This document shows, one piece after another, positions 10,997 to 22,275 of a stretch of 64,000 bases of DNA. Position 1 is the stretch's first letter. Each line of letters opens with the position of its first letter. This DNA is from Varanus komodoensis (taxonomy: Eukaryota > Chordata > Lepidosauria > Squamata > Varanidae), in NCBI RefSeq assembly GCF_004798865.1, contig NW_025335505.1, positions 25,903,355-25,967,354 of the forward strand, read 5' to 3'. Under the pieces are notes generated by a model, which saw only the letters and a list, made by a program, of their open reading frames with translations, was not told the DNA's origin and ran no database searches. The translations under genes and the position numbers were made by a program.

Positions 10997-11701
10997 TAGT
11001 TTGTGATGAAATATAAGAGACAACACTAGAGTGACTCAGAGTTTTCCAGAATTTCACTATCATTTTGCTATACACAACAAATGAAAGAAAACCTTTTTTA
11101 GCATGGCAATGTTCATGTTTGCTGTGCCACGCCCTGAATATTTTACTAACTTTCCAGGTAGCCGGAATGCCCTTAGAATGGCATTGTGTAAGGTTTATAT
11201 CATTTACTCAGCAAGAGCCGGTGTAATGCAGTGGTTAGTGTGTTGGAGAACACACTAACACACTAAATTCTGCCAGAAAGAGCAAGTAACTGTTAATAAA
11301 CCTGTTCAGATGTTCTTAATGTGGATACAATCCATACGTGAAGGGCAGAATCAGGATTGTGGGGGGTCATCCCTCCACTACTCATTGATCATCTATGCAT
11401 TGAACATGTATGCATAGATGTTGAATGCACACAGGTGCTCTCTAACCAATCTGTACCCCCAAAAAGGGTCATGCATAGAGGCTTGCAACCTATAACTTGT
11501 GTGCAGGAAAGCTGTAACCAAAAATGAATATACAGAGGTCAGAATGGGTGCTATGGTCGCATTCCTAAATGAGACCCTTCACATGCTAATAATTAAATAA
11601 TTATTATTTCAAGTTAACTATTTTTAACATGGTGCTTTTGTACACATATGTGTGTATATCCAAAAATGTGCTATTCCTACTCGAAAGTCATCTCTTTTCA
11701 G
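10997..11701. other. Noncoding DNA with a SINE head
   Basis: Unique sequence apart from 11214-11249, where 'gtgtaatgcagtggttagtg' matches the tRNA-like head of the SINE family seen at 41769 and 54286. It breaks off into a short palindrome (aacacactaacacacta). The last bases before 11702 (tctcttttcag) look like a splice acceptor. Confidence 0.45.
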
Positions 11702-11933
11702 ACAAGAGAAAAATAAATGAAAAGAGAATTGCTGATTGACAAGTCTTCACCAATAATCTCCTATGAAAGCAGAGCTACAGGGAGTATGATAGACTATTCT
11801 ACTTCAGCTGAAAAAGCTTTTAATACTTTTCAGCTGCAGTCCTTTCAGGGCAGGAAGCTGGATGGAGAAGGAAGAAGATGATAAAACAACCAGTTTGAAA
11901 GATTTTAGTGTGGTGGAGTCAGACGTAACATAA
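11702..11933 (+). pseudogene. STMND1: Candidate STMND1 terminal exon, apparently broken
   Basis: It follows a strong acceptor-like tract (atctcttttcag). Three pieces in different frames resemble, in order, the C-terminal part of mammalian STMND1 as I remember it. The first is a charged start (TREK or KRKINEKRIAD, depending on frame). The second is a frame open from 11718 to 11880 containing SSPIISYESRATGSMIDYST and LQSFQGRKLDGEGRR, stopped by TGA. The third is DDKTTSLKDFSVVESDVT, ending in TAA at 11931-11933. The last piece recalls the VVESD motif near the mammalian C terminus. At least two frame changes are needed, so this looks like a decaying exon or carries sequence errors. The stathmin-like core that should precede it was not found. 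Identification is tentative; a chance resemblance is possible. Confidence 0.4.
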
Positions 11934-13986
11934 TAAAATCAGTGGAGCATTTTGACCAGCAGCAAAATTGCTTTCAAACATACTGAAGTATAGGACTTCT
12001 AATCTAATTAGATGTTATTGTTATCTTTACATTGTTCTTCTACATTAAAAACATGTAAAAACAAAACAAAAAGAGCACTTGATCGTGTTTTAATTTAGTA
12101 AGGTGATTTCTGTTTCTTCCAGAGATAAATAAGAGTATGATACAAATACTGCTGTAGGATTGTGTATATTATTCAAAGTTCAGAGAGAACAGCAGGAAAC
12201 AATGTTTTAAAAATTGTTACCCCATGTTCAACTTGTCCAATTAACAGCATAACAAAAATGAAGGTTGCTATTTTAAGCACTGAAATAATGACAGAATCAA
12301 GGATAATGTATTTCAAATCAAAATTTGTATTTTAATTGGTTGAAATAGTTTTAAAGCCAATTAATTTTATTGAATATTTCTTTAAGTGTCATTTTTACAA
12401 ACATCTAGATTTTGTGTTTACTTCCCTAAAATCTTACTTTAAATAAAGATGCAAGTTGTAATACTTAAAATGAATATATAAATTGAACATATAGTTCATG
12501 TGAAATAAAATCTCCTGAGTATCACTGCTTGCAAGAACACAGCAGTTTAGTCAAAGTGTCTTGCACTGCCTTTGTCCGGCTTTTGCATATACATATATAT
12601 ATTTAACAGTCCCATCACTAGTCAAAGAGGGCGGGAGAAGTGGGCCAATACTGATGCCATGTGTAACACAACACATATCCCAAACCACTGTCCTGACACT
12701 ATTTCTCCCTCATTATGGCTTCCTCCCAAAACTACTTTTATGATGGTCTATTTTAGGTGATTGGCCATACCAGTAATTTGCTTTCCATCAGAGTGGTAAA
12801 AGTCACCGTAAAGTTGTAAAAGCTGTCCCCCCAGATTTTCTCATCTATCCCCACTGCACATCTTTCTCCTCTTCCGTCCTTTCCCTGACTCTTCCCTTAT
12901 GTGGATTTTGATTGGATTTGTAGGTGGAAAATCCCTGTGTGTATGTGGGTATGTTCTGAGGCTCCTTCTGCAAATAACCACAGGAAAAAAGGCAACCTGA
13001 AATGGCTGCATAACTTTCCCACATTCTGCTTCCCAAGGCTTTCTCCTTATCTTCCTTTACGTAAAAGGTGATGGGGTTTGCAGACATAAAGTGTCTTGCT
13101 TTTTTAATGGCTATTTTTCTCCATGCATCTTTAGACTTGTGTAGCTACAAAGAGCAACATTGTAAGGCAATATTGTGCCCAAAGGTTCTTGAGGTTGAGT
13201 CTTTGATCCCTACCTTCACAGACCTGAGCTCCAGCCCCTTGCCCTGACAATAAATAACTTATTGACACTTATTTCATCCTCTGGTCTGAAACTCAGCAAC
13301 AAAATATCAGTGGATTCTGCCAAGAATGAGTTGCAGCTTGCTCTAACCTCATAAACTCCAGAAGTGTTAGACAGTGACTTCCATCTTTCCCAGCCAGCAT
13401 GTGGAAGGAGGGCATAGAAATGTTTTAATAAATAATAAACAAAAATAAATAAAATATGTTTACCAACTTGCAGTCTTTAGGCCACAGCCTGTTCTAACTC
13501 TTCTGCACTCTGTCACCTCATCTGCTGCCTATTTAGACCAGTTCATAAACAGAAGGCAGAAGCAGAAAGAAATCAACTGACCATCAGACCCACTGTAAGA
13601 GCTTTATCTGAGTCCTACTTTCTGTAATCACAGAAATAAATTGCATTTTCAGTCTGAATGTGTTTAGATCCCAGCTGATTTCTAGATGGAAACACTGTGT
13701 GCCTCAGTCCTTCAATAACATTTAATATATATGAACATTTGCCAACATATTTGCAGAACAAAATAGTACAAGAGTCTTTTAAAGCTGTTTTCTGAACATT
13801 CTCTAAGTTTCCTTAGAAATTGTGCTTATTGTACAAATTACAACGTTATGATCAGATTATGTTGAAGCATGCACATTCTCCAGGTTTCTTGGAGACAATG
13901 AATATTTTAATGAGAATCTACAAAACATTGTTGAAATATGCAGAAGCCTCAGACTGTTAGAGGCAATGTATGTTGACCTGGTAATA
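11934..13986. other. Intergenic DNA, nothing recognised
   Basis: AT-rich unique DNA. Frames at 12561-12760 (+) and 12845-13087 (-) are short and lack family features. A segment at 13541-13592 looks briefly exon-like but has no homology I recognise. No promoter, RNA gene or long repeat seen. Confidence 0.4.
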
Positions 13987-15009
13987 CAGGCTGTTCCTGA
14001 GTTACCAATGTGCAAGTTCCAAACAACCTTTACTTATGAATGAACTGCCATAAAGCCTATTAATTTAAAACATCTGTGAAAAATTGTCATCACCATAGAG
14101 CTGGGAGAGGAAGGATTCCAAAGCATGTCTTTCTGCCCTGCCCATCTGGAAAAGGAAATCTCTGTAGCATTTTCTTGCTGCAAAGAGGGGGCACTGATGA
14201 GCTTGGATAAGTGGGAGAGTAGAAATATTCACTTCCTGACAAATAGATGGGGAAGAAATGGAGGAAGTGACAGATTTTATTTGGGCTCCAAAATCACCAC
14301 AGACAGTGACTGCATCCAAGAAATTAAAAAATTTTTGCTCCTTGGAAGGAAAGCTATGGCAAATCTAGACAGCATACTAAAAAGCAGAGATATCACCCTG
14401 CCGACAAAAGTGCGTATAGTCAAGGCTATGGTTTTCCCAGTTGCAATGTATGGCTGTGAAAGCTGGACCATAAGGAAGGCTGAGCGCCAAAGGAATGAGG
14501 CTTAATTGTGGTGCTGGAGGAGACTCCTACGAGTCCCTTGGACCGCAAGGCGATCATACCAGTCAGTCCTAGAGGAGATCAACCCTGACTGCTCTTTAGA
14601 AGGCCAGATACTGAAGATGAAACTCAAATACTTTGGCCACCTAATGGAGAAGACCCTGTGGCTAGGAACTATTGGTAGCAAAAGGAGAAGGGGATAGCAG
14701 AGGATGAGGTGGCTAGATGGAGTCCCTGAAGCAGTCAGTGTGAGCTTAGGTGGACTCTGGGGGATGGTGGAGGACAGGAGAGCCTTGAGGAATGTTGTCC
14801 ATGGGGTCGTGATGGGTCAGGCATGACTTCGTGACTAACACTGACAGAGATATTAATCTTTTTTCCACTTTCACTGGGATCCTGTGCACCTAACCCCTGT
14901 GAATGTGGAAGGCCAGCTATATGTGATCTGACTAACATTGAAATTCGGCTTAAATTTGATTTCCCACTTTCTCAGGAATGGAATTCGTCCTTAACCCGGG
15001 GACTGCCTG
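13987..15009. mobile_element. Tigger-like TA-flanked MITE, split by a BovB fragment
   Basis: The left end 'caggctgttcctgagttac' and the right end, read on the - strand as 'caggcagtccccgggttaa', form an imperfect terminal inverted repeat. TA dinucleotides sit at 13985-13986 and 15010-15011, as Tc1/mariner transposases produce. The CAGGCAGTCCCC start is the type seen in Tigger/pogo-like elements. About 400 bp of the element remain once the inserted BovB piece (14230-14845) is set aside. It has no coding capacity. Confidence 0.7.
14230..14845 (+). mobile_element. BovB LINE, 3' fragment
   Basis: A 5'-truncated BovB starting in the RT C-terminal region. It reads [48 protein letters not shown] and WCWRRLLRVPWTARRS, then runs through the 3'UTR to 'gtgactaacac'. 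Possible degenerate duplications flank it (agaaatatt at 14221-14229, agagatatt at 14846-14854). It lies inside the Tigger-like MITE, so it is younger than that element. It has lost the terminal (ACA)n tail. Confidence 0.9.
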
Positions 15010-15011
15010 TA

Positions 15012-17454
15012 TACATAATGCTGGATAGATACGTACTTTTCCCAAGGAGATCACACATCCATTATGCAGAATGTGGAAAATGCAGTCCAACCTGTCCTAC
15101 AGGCCCATCCAGACAATGTCAGGAGGCCATAGGATTGTACCCTTATACAATGACATAGTGATCTGTCCATTCATGAAAGCTATGGAAGAGGGCAAATCTG
15201 GCATACCTTTCAATGAGAAGTACCAGCAGAGCATCACCTTACACAGCTCATCAAAATTAGAAACTTACTAAACAGGAAACAATGGAACCAAGAAACACAG
15301 GTAGATTATTTACCATCTTGGTGCATTAGGAAACATTTTTCTTTTGGTTAATGTCATTATGATATCTGTATGATCATGACAGCATGGCTCTGCTTAAATT
15401 GCTTGGTTGTGTTTTTAGAGCACAGCCCCAGCTAAAGCATTATAGCTACAAGAGCCAAGACATGTCTTGCATATTGTGCATTACATTTGGTAAATAATAG
15501 CTCCCACAAGCCATGCAGTTCTATTCTGCATAAAATCCAAAATATGGGCTTCCAGCTTGCCTTAAAATAGACATGAGAAGAATGTCTGAAATGGCCTGCA
15601 TTCCTGTCAACAAGAGATATTCAAGTAACCTTGCAGTATTAAAAGCTCAAGCCTAGAAAGAAAGACATTGGATTGCCCTATCTTCTTTGACTGGCCAAGC
15701 AATCCTGTAGATATCTGTTCAGAAGCAGGGTAGTTCTGAGTTCAGTGGCTAAGTGGAAATATGATTGTAGCCCAAGGGTGCATCTACTTCTTAAAAGTAA
15801 CCTCATACCAAACTTTTCCCCATATTGGTATAATATTAGGTTTCAGTAAACCAGTGAACACTATATATCATACAATTACTGGTAGGAGTCCACAGCTAGT
15901 GCTTATGTTTGTCTGTATTCTTGGAGGAATTATATACAAATTGCCTTGCCATTACCATGAATTTTGAGGCGGGGGGGGGGGGGGAAGCTAGATATTCCTT
16001 AAACTCAGTAGACTTCCTTGTGATAATAGAGAAGTTCATAGGCCCCATTTTCTCTGAATAGGTTAAATCATTGGTTTTATATATGTCAGTTGTATACTTA
16101 GTTGTTTTGGTTTGTTTTGATGTAGTTTTGGTTTGTTTCAATCTTTGAAACAGTTTATTGTTAAGTGCCCAGAGGAGTTTAGCTGATGGGCAATATACAA
16201 GCATTGCTAGTAAATATGCATACATATTTTAAACAGAATCATTCCAAGAAGGTCCAAAGGGCAATTTAGTTCCATGAAATGAAAAATGCAATGTTGTTGA
16301 TGAAGCTCGTTCTTAAGGAACCAAATTTGTAAAATCAGTATGTCCTCAGGTTAAAACGGAAGATATACCAATTACAATGCAATTGTAAAATTGCTCTGCA
16401 ACGATTCTGACAAATTTTGAACTGTTCTTCAGTATTCAGAGCAGATGGTGCAGTTTTGGAACTGAGATTTTTTAAAAAAGGTGAAGGCTGAATGGCAAAA
16501 AGCCATTGCACTATATAGCTGGTGAAAAATACTTGAAGAAGTTCTAGCATCTATGCAGCAAGATCTGTGTACTGTTCAAAGTAGCAAGTCCTATATTTAC
16601 CTGGAGTCTGCTGGAGATGCTGGTCAAGTGTATCTTAACTGTAAATATTAAAACACGAGCACGCAGTACCTACTCCTGAAGAGAGGGAAAGGGGGCAGTC
16701 TGACATAACATTTTCCAACAGCTGCCATAACAACATGCCCTCTGCCAGACAACTGCTGAGTGCTGGAGGCAGGCCTGCACAATTCCAGCTCTGTGTCCAG
16801 CTACTGTTGTGTATGGAATATCAAAGCGTAAGCCTTTGCTGTCTTCTCTCTGCCATCACATCAGGCTACGCTGCAACATGTCCTTTTCTGGCTCTGTCCA
16901 AACACAGGAATGCCTCAGAATGCTATTAGGAGTGCTCTCTTGGCTAACGGGGTGCTCCAGAGCCTCCAGCTGCTTTGCAGCAGAGAAAGCTACAGCAAGT
17001 GCTGTGTCTCTCACTACAGCAGCCTGATGATAGAAGAAGCTATAAAATGTAGTGAACTTATCCTTCGGCTGAAACCATAGCAGTTAACGCTTTTCATCTG
17101 TTTAACCTGTTCTGTACACCATGTACTTCCTCAAAAGGGGCAGCTTCACAGCTTGCGAGTACTGATCAATTCAGGTTTTGGTACTTTCTAGACTAGCCTT
17201 TTATGATGCCCTTACCCCACCTCATTCATGCAATTAATGGGCAGGAAGAATAGTTAGATGTCACTATCTTTCAGTCATAATTCTTTCATGCTTTCCAAGG
17301 AGGTCTTTCATCTTTTTTCTTACCATGAAAAATCCATTATGGTAGCAAAGGCTAGAATCCCTCCATATGGAAGTACGGTTCGACATTGGACCAGATGGGC
17401 TGATGTGCCACCTGCAGCTTCTCCTGGACATAAATAGCCCAGTATCCTAGCACA
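15012..17454. other. Intergenic DNA, mostly unique
   Basis: No gene is supportable. It contains a 14-base G run (15971-15984). At 17370-17440 a stretch with 'ggaccagatgggctgatg' looks like an old CR1 3' end. The frame at 16335-16550 on the - strand has no recognisable family. Confidence 0.4.
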
Positions 17455-17862
17455 CCCTAGATTAGAATACTGTAAAATGTGATATGTGGGGAAGCCTTTG
17501 AAGACCTCTGAGAAACGTTATCAAAATACAGTTGATAGATTACTAACCAGAATTGGTAAATGGTAACACATCCCATGGATTCTTCAAGTGCACAGGTTTC
17601 CTAGCATAATCTACGGAATGCACTCCCCAGAGAGGTCCGCCTGGCACCGTCATTATTTGTTTTTCAGCACCAGGTTAAGACCTTTTTATTTCAACAATAT
17701 TTTAATAACTTTTAATATTGGTTTATATATGTTTTCAATCTGCAGCCAGGGTGGATCTGAAATTCATTTGCATTATGTTTTATATTATTATTTTTTATTT
17801 ATGTAAGCCGTCCTGAGGCCTTTGCAACAGAACGGCATATAAATATTCTAAATAAATAAATA
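17455..17862 (+). mobile_element. L2-like LINE remnant, two parts
   Basis: The first part (17455-17585) is degraded and still reads VGKPLKT and NTVDRLLTRIG, matching VGLPLKT and NRAARLLTGTG of the copy at 39 kb. The second part (about 17605-17862) is much better preserved. It matches the 3' end from 'ggaatgcactccccagagag' through 'gtaagccgtcctgaggc' to the AAATA tail. The difference in preservation suggests two insertions of different age rather than one. Confidence 0.75.
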
Positions 17863-19261
17863 ACCCAAAACATTCTTACTGGTAGGGGCTTATACAACAT
17901 GAAGGACCAGTTCTCACCCACAAACCTTCCCTTACTCTAAGGTCATCTTCAGAGTTATTTCTTCTTGTGTCTCCACACGCTGAGGATAGGCAGAGCTTGT
18001 GGCAACTAACTGAGATACTTGACTTTGCATCCACCTGCAGAATGTTCTCCCCATGAAGGCTCACTTGGTACTCTTATGTTACAGGCCTCTTATCCTCATC
18101 CTCATCTTCATGCTTTAATTAATTTTATACTGCTCAATAGCCAGAGCTCTCTAGGTGGTTTACAACACAGTAAAACATAATATGAAAATACAAACAACAT
18201 TAAAACATCATAAAAAGTTTTTAATACAAAATTTAAAACCAAATTAAAACATGTATAACAAATTGCAATAGCTTATATAAACTATTCAGACAATCTGTTT
18301 CAGTAACTAACAAAACCCCCGAAAACTAATTAAATTCCCTACAATCAGAGGACAATCTTAACCTGGTACTGAAAGAAAGCTGAAGTTGACACCCAGTAGG
18401 CCTCGGTGGGAAGGTTGTTCCATAACTGGAATTTTGCAATATTGTTTGAATGGGTAATTATTCTGCTGTAATAACGTGATCCCTCTTTCTGCAGTGTCCT
18501 GCATCATTTTTCATGCTATTCCCAGGAAGACCTTTGGGGAGATGGGGGCTGCAGTGGGGATGGGAAGTTGGTAAAAAACCTCCTCTTATGGGATTATACG
18601 TTTGCAGCGTTCTACTCCATGAAACTCTGGATTTAGCTCATTGCATGCAGCTGCATGTAGCTTTCTTCTGACATTTTTAAAAATCAGTAAAATAATACTC
18701 CATTGACCTCATTCTCAGAAACCTGAGGAAAGTGGTCATATGTAAGGGGGGGGGGAGCAAAAGTGGAGGTTTGTGGTGGCGTCTAAAGAACCATGAGCAA
18801 GGAATTGCAAGCCCACAATAAATGCCTTGTGAAGAAAAAAATTAAAACTCATGTGTGAATGCACCAGTTGCTACATAGCCACTTTTCTTCCCAGAGTCAA
18901 TAATTCTAGTATCCGGTTCAGGAAAAGATTGCCATTATTTTCCTGATATGGTAATAAAATATGTAAGCATTTTATGTGATTAAACTTCTATAAAGAAAGA
19001 GGGGGGAAACAAAAACATAATGCATTCAATTATCAAAAAAATCCAAATGGCACACTTAAGAACTAAGTGGATGCCAGTCTTTCCTAAAATCTAGTATTCA
19101 CAAAGATCCCATCAATTAGTAAGCACCATCTAGTATACTGTTGCCTTTGTTCAGTTTATACTTGTTGATTTATTCATGGTTGTATCTTATTTCAATATTC
19201 AGTTTCACAAGTGAAGCTGCAAAATAAAAGATTATAAAGCAAACAGAAAGAGTGTCTTGCC

Positions 19262-19320
19262 ATGCAGTCCTGGGCATATTTACCCAGAAGCAAATCCCAC
19301 TGAGGTCAATGGGTCTGACT
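19262..19320. repeat. Palindromic short repeat, family P1
   Basis: Contains the P1 core 'cccactgaggtcaatggg' with 'tttacccagaagcaa' to its left. P1 copies share the outline 'ttactcagaagtaa', then 'cccattgaattcaatggg', then 'acttactcccag', which is nearly self-complementary. It looks like an ancient foldback element. Confidence 0.6.
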
Positions 19321-19649
19321 GCCTTGTTCAGAGCCAACCACACAGAGGCTCCAAAAATAGCCAAGAAACCCAAATTCAGCAATCACATGTGCCAGTTTAC
19401 TTTGCACCACTCGCCCAACATTTTGAAGAAAACCCACTTCATCAGGGAGACGCTGTAATACACATTTCAGAGCATATGATACTTTTATGATACTACTTAA
19501 GATATGCTGCACAAAATATCATGCACCAATTAACTACATGCACTCACAAATAAATTACAAACTTTCAGCCCAAGGAAATCCTCAAACTCTTACTTTAATG
19601 TATTTATAAATAATTTTAAAAATATAAATTTTCTTATTTACTGGGGGCT

Positions 19650-19712
19650 AGTCCTATTGAATTCAGTGGACCTTAATTCCAAGTAAACTTACACAGAGAT
19701 CGGACAGCATGA
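19650..19712. repeat. Palindromic short repeat, family P1
   Basis: The core 'cctattgaattcagtgga' is followed by 'cttaattccaagtaaactta', the right arm of the P1 outline. Degraded. Confidence 0.55.
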
Positions 19713-20619
19713 TTGAAAAGTGTTAATTCTTTTTACAGATTTCTTTACTATGCTTCTCTTTGTATAAAAAGGGTTTACACCTGTTAGAGTTTTCATGTAT
19801 GTTTAAGCTGTGCATAGTTTTCAAATCAAATCTGCCTTCCTATATCAGTGTTTAAAGTTGTCCAATTATAAACAGGTGCCCATGAGCTACAGCACTTACT
19901 TTTGCTACCTTGATAACATATTCTCTGGGGTGATGTTTAAGTCTCTATATGGGCACTGTCTTTATTTTTGTCATGTAAAATGCCAGGCAGAACATCTGTG
20001 CATTATCATGTTACGCTTACTATCTCAATCTTGGTTGTGTCAGACAGAGGGGATCTGTTTTCCTTAGGCCTGGAAGAATCTTTCTCAGAATAAAGCCAGT
20101 CTTGGTGAATCCATACTCTGCTTATGAAGCAATGCCATGTATTTTCTGAAGCTCTCACCCTTAGCACACTCAATACTCAGCAAAGGTCACCAAAAGAGGG
20201 ATACACACACATTATGCAATCTGCAAAGCACGATAAGCTGGGTGATACGGGCTGAGTCTAAACTACAACTGGATACACGCTTCTTGAAAGTGTTGTTACG
20301 GAAAGCCAAAAGTCAACTGCAGCTGCTATAACTCATGACTTCAAACAATGTGCTGATTTCTTGGTGACAGCAAATGGCACTAAGTTGCGCTGTATAGGCT
20401 TTCTCTGTACTAGCAAACTCTGTAATCATTTGCATACATGAACAGTCATTAAGAATGCTGGAGTTTTATCCAACATGGTTTATAAAAGGGCTGAGAAGTA
20501 AACTGTGCATTAATGGCTATTATTTTTTATCAATCAACCCCCTCCTTTTTGATTTTCTTTATCCTCAACATAACTTGGATTGTTTGAGTTGAGGTGTTTA
20601 AATCATACAGTGCAAACCT

Positions 20620-20690
20620 ATTCATGTCTCGGAAATCTCACTGAGTTAAATGGGGTTTCCACCCAAGTCAGTGAGTACAAGATTTCACCC
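20620..20690. repeat. Palindromic short repeat, family P1 (weak)
   Basis: 'gcaaacctattcatgtctcg' followed by 'ctcactgagttaaatgggg' fits the left arm and core of P1 with several mismatches. Lower confidence than the other copies. Confidence 0.4.
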
Positions 20691-21289
20691 TTAATGAACT
20701 CATTTCCTCATTAGCTCAGGTATGAATTAAACAGTTTATAATGTTTATCTTGTCATAAGGATGCTAATTACATGTACCACCTAACCCTAGCCCAAATTAG
20801 GACTGGTTTGCCACTATCACCAAATGTTTAATATTAGATATCTGGCAACAAGAAGTGAGTAATTCCAGATACCTTCTTTTTTTAGGAGTACTTAAGAAAA
20901 TGTTCATAAAGAGAAATACAAATTGAAATCACATGTCTTCTTGCCAAACTTTCAAAGAAGAAGAAAAACAAAAAGTAGTATATGAATTATTAGACAAAGT
21001 TGTCACATTTTCCAGGGGCAATCATTATGTCCAGAAACCATAATCACCCATTATGAACATATATTGGACTGGCACCTCTCAGCATCTTACGTATGTATGC
21101 TTAATAAGTGCAAGGTGTTTGTACCTGTGGAATGGTGTCTGTTCATACTGTACCTACCTTTTACAAACAACTAAGCTGCAGAGCTCAGGCTCAAGGTGAT
21201 GTGCCACTGTAATATGTACTGATGGGCATGTTGTAGTCATGATGCTGCGGCTCTCATGATGTGTTTTACATGTATGTTGGGCACAATAG

Positions 21290-22275
21290 TAGAAACATAG
21301 AAACAGAGCGAGTCAGAAGGGGTCTCCCGGGCCATCTAGTCTGACCTCCGGCACCAGCCAGCTCTGCTCACGACATGCCCACCATGTGCATGTCCAGCCC
21401 ATCCTTGAACACCCTCACCGATGGGGCCTCAACAACCTCTCGTGGAAGCCCATTCACACCCTCGGGGTCCTAACTGTCAGGAAGTGCTTCCTGGCATCCA
21501 AACGGAACCTTGGTTCCCTGAGCTTTGCTCTGCTGGAATGTGTCCTGCCTTCCTCTGCAGGGGAGAACAGGTCTCTGCCCATCTCCGTGTGACATCCCCT
21601 CACATACCTGTATGTCACCAACATATCCCCTCTGAGTCTCCTCTTCTTCAGGCTGAAGAGACCCAGTTCCCTCAGTTTCACCTCATACCCCATCCCCTGC
21701 AAACTGGCCACCAACCTTGTGGCCTTACGCTGCACTGACTCTAACCTGGCTATATCCTTTCTGTAATGAGGGGCCCAAAACTGAGCACAATACTCCAGTT
21801 GTGGGCGCACCAGAGTCATACTGAGTGGTAGTAATACCTCTCTTGATCTAGAAGCCATACTTCTGGCTAGGCAACCAAGGGTGGCGTTCGCCCTCTTGAC
21901 CACCGCATCACACTGCTGACTCATGTTTAGCCTGCAGTCAACCAGTACCCTGAGGTCCCTTTCACAAGTGCTGCTCTCCAGCCACTTGTCACCTAACCTG
22001 TACTTATGACACCTATTCCTCTGCTCCAAGTGCAAGACCTTGCACTTATCCACATTGAACGCCATCCTGTTGTCGCCTGCCCACTTCCATAGTCTGTCCA
22101 GATCCTTTTGGATCTGGAGTACCTGCTCCTCACTTGTGGCCACCGCTCCAGTTTTAGTGTTGTCTGCGAATTTGTTCAGCAGACTGTTCACCCTTTCTTC
22201 CATGTCATTGATGAAAAGATTAAACAGGATTGGCCCCAGGACAGAGCCCTGGGGGACCCCGCTTGTCACTGGCTG
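21290..22275 (-). mobile_element. CR1 LINE, 5'-truncated, on the - strand
   Basis: On the - strand a 271-residue frame (22269-21454) encodes the C-terminal half of a CR1-type reverse transcriptase. It contains SGVPQGSVLGPILFNLFIND (motif B) and KFADNTK, where the usual ADD is changed. These are followed by KDLDRLWKWAGDNRMAFN, KCKVLHL, LVRPQLEYCAQFWAPHYRKD and LRGDMLVTYRYV. The 3'UTR runs to 21290, where the + strand reads 'agaaacatagaaacagag'. A chicken-repeat-1 clade element, common in sauropsids. The frame is open over the RT remnant, but the 5' half and endonuclease are missing and motif C is altered, so it is dead. Confidence 0.92.

Larger units (their letters stand above)
17863..21289. 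other. Intergenic DNA with decayed repeats
   Basis: At 18110-18470 there is an old interspersed repeat beginning 'ttttatactgctcaatagcc' and 'taggtggtttacaacacag', and ending near 'aggttgttccataactgg'. Its family is not recognised. Palindromic short repeats lie at 19262-19320, 19650-19712 and 20620-20690 (listed separately). No exon, promoter or RNA gene can be supported. Confidence 0.45.

Noticed and set aside
13541-13592. Exon-like segment (AG...GTAAG) reading KAEAERNQLTIRPT
   Set aside because: Too short, lies downstream of the candidate last STMND1 exon, and shows no similarity to any stathmin-domain sequence I know.
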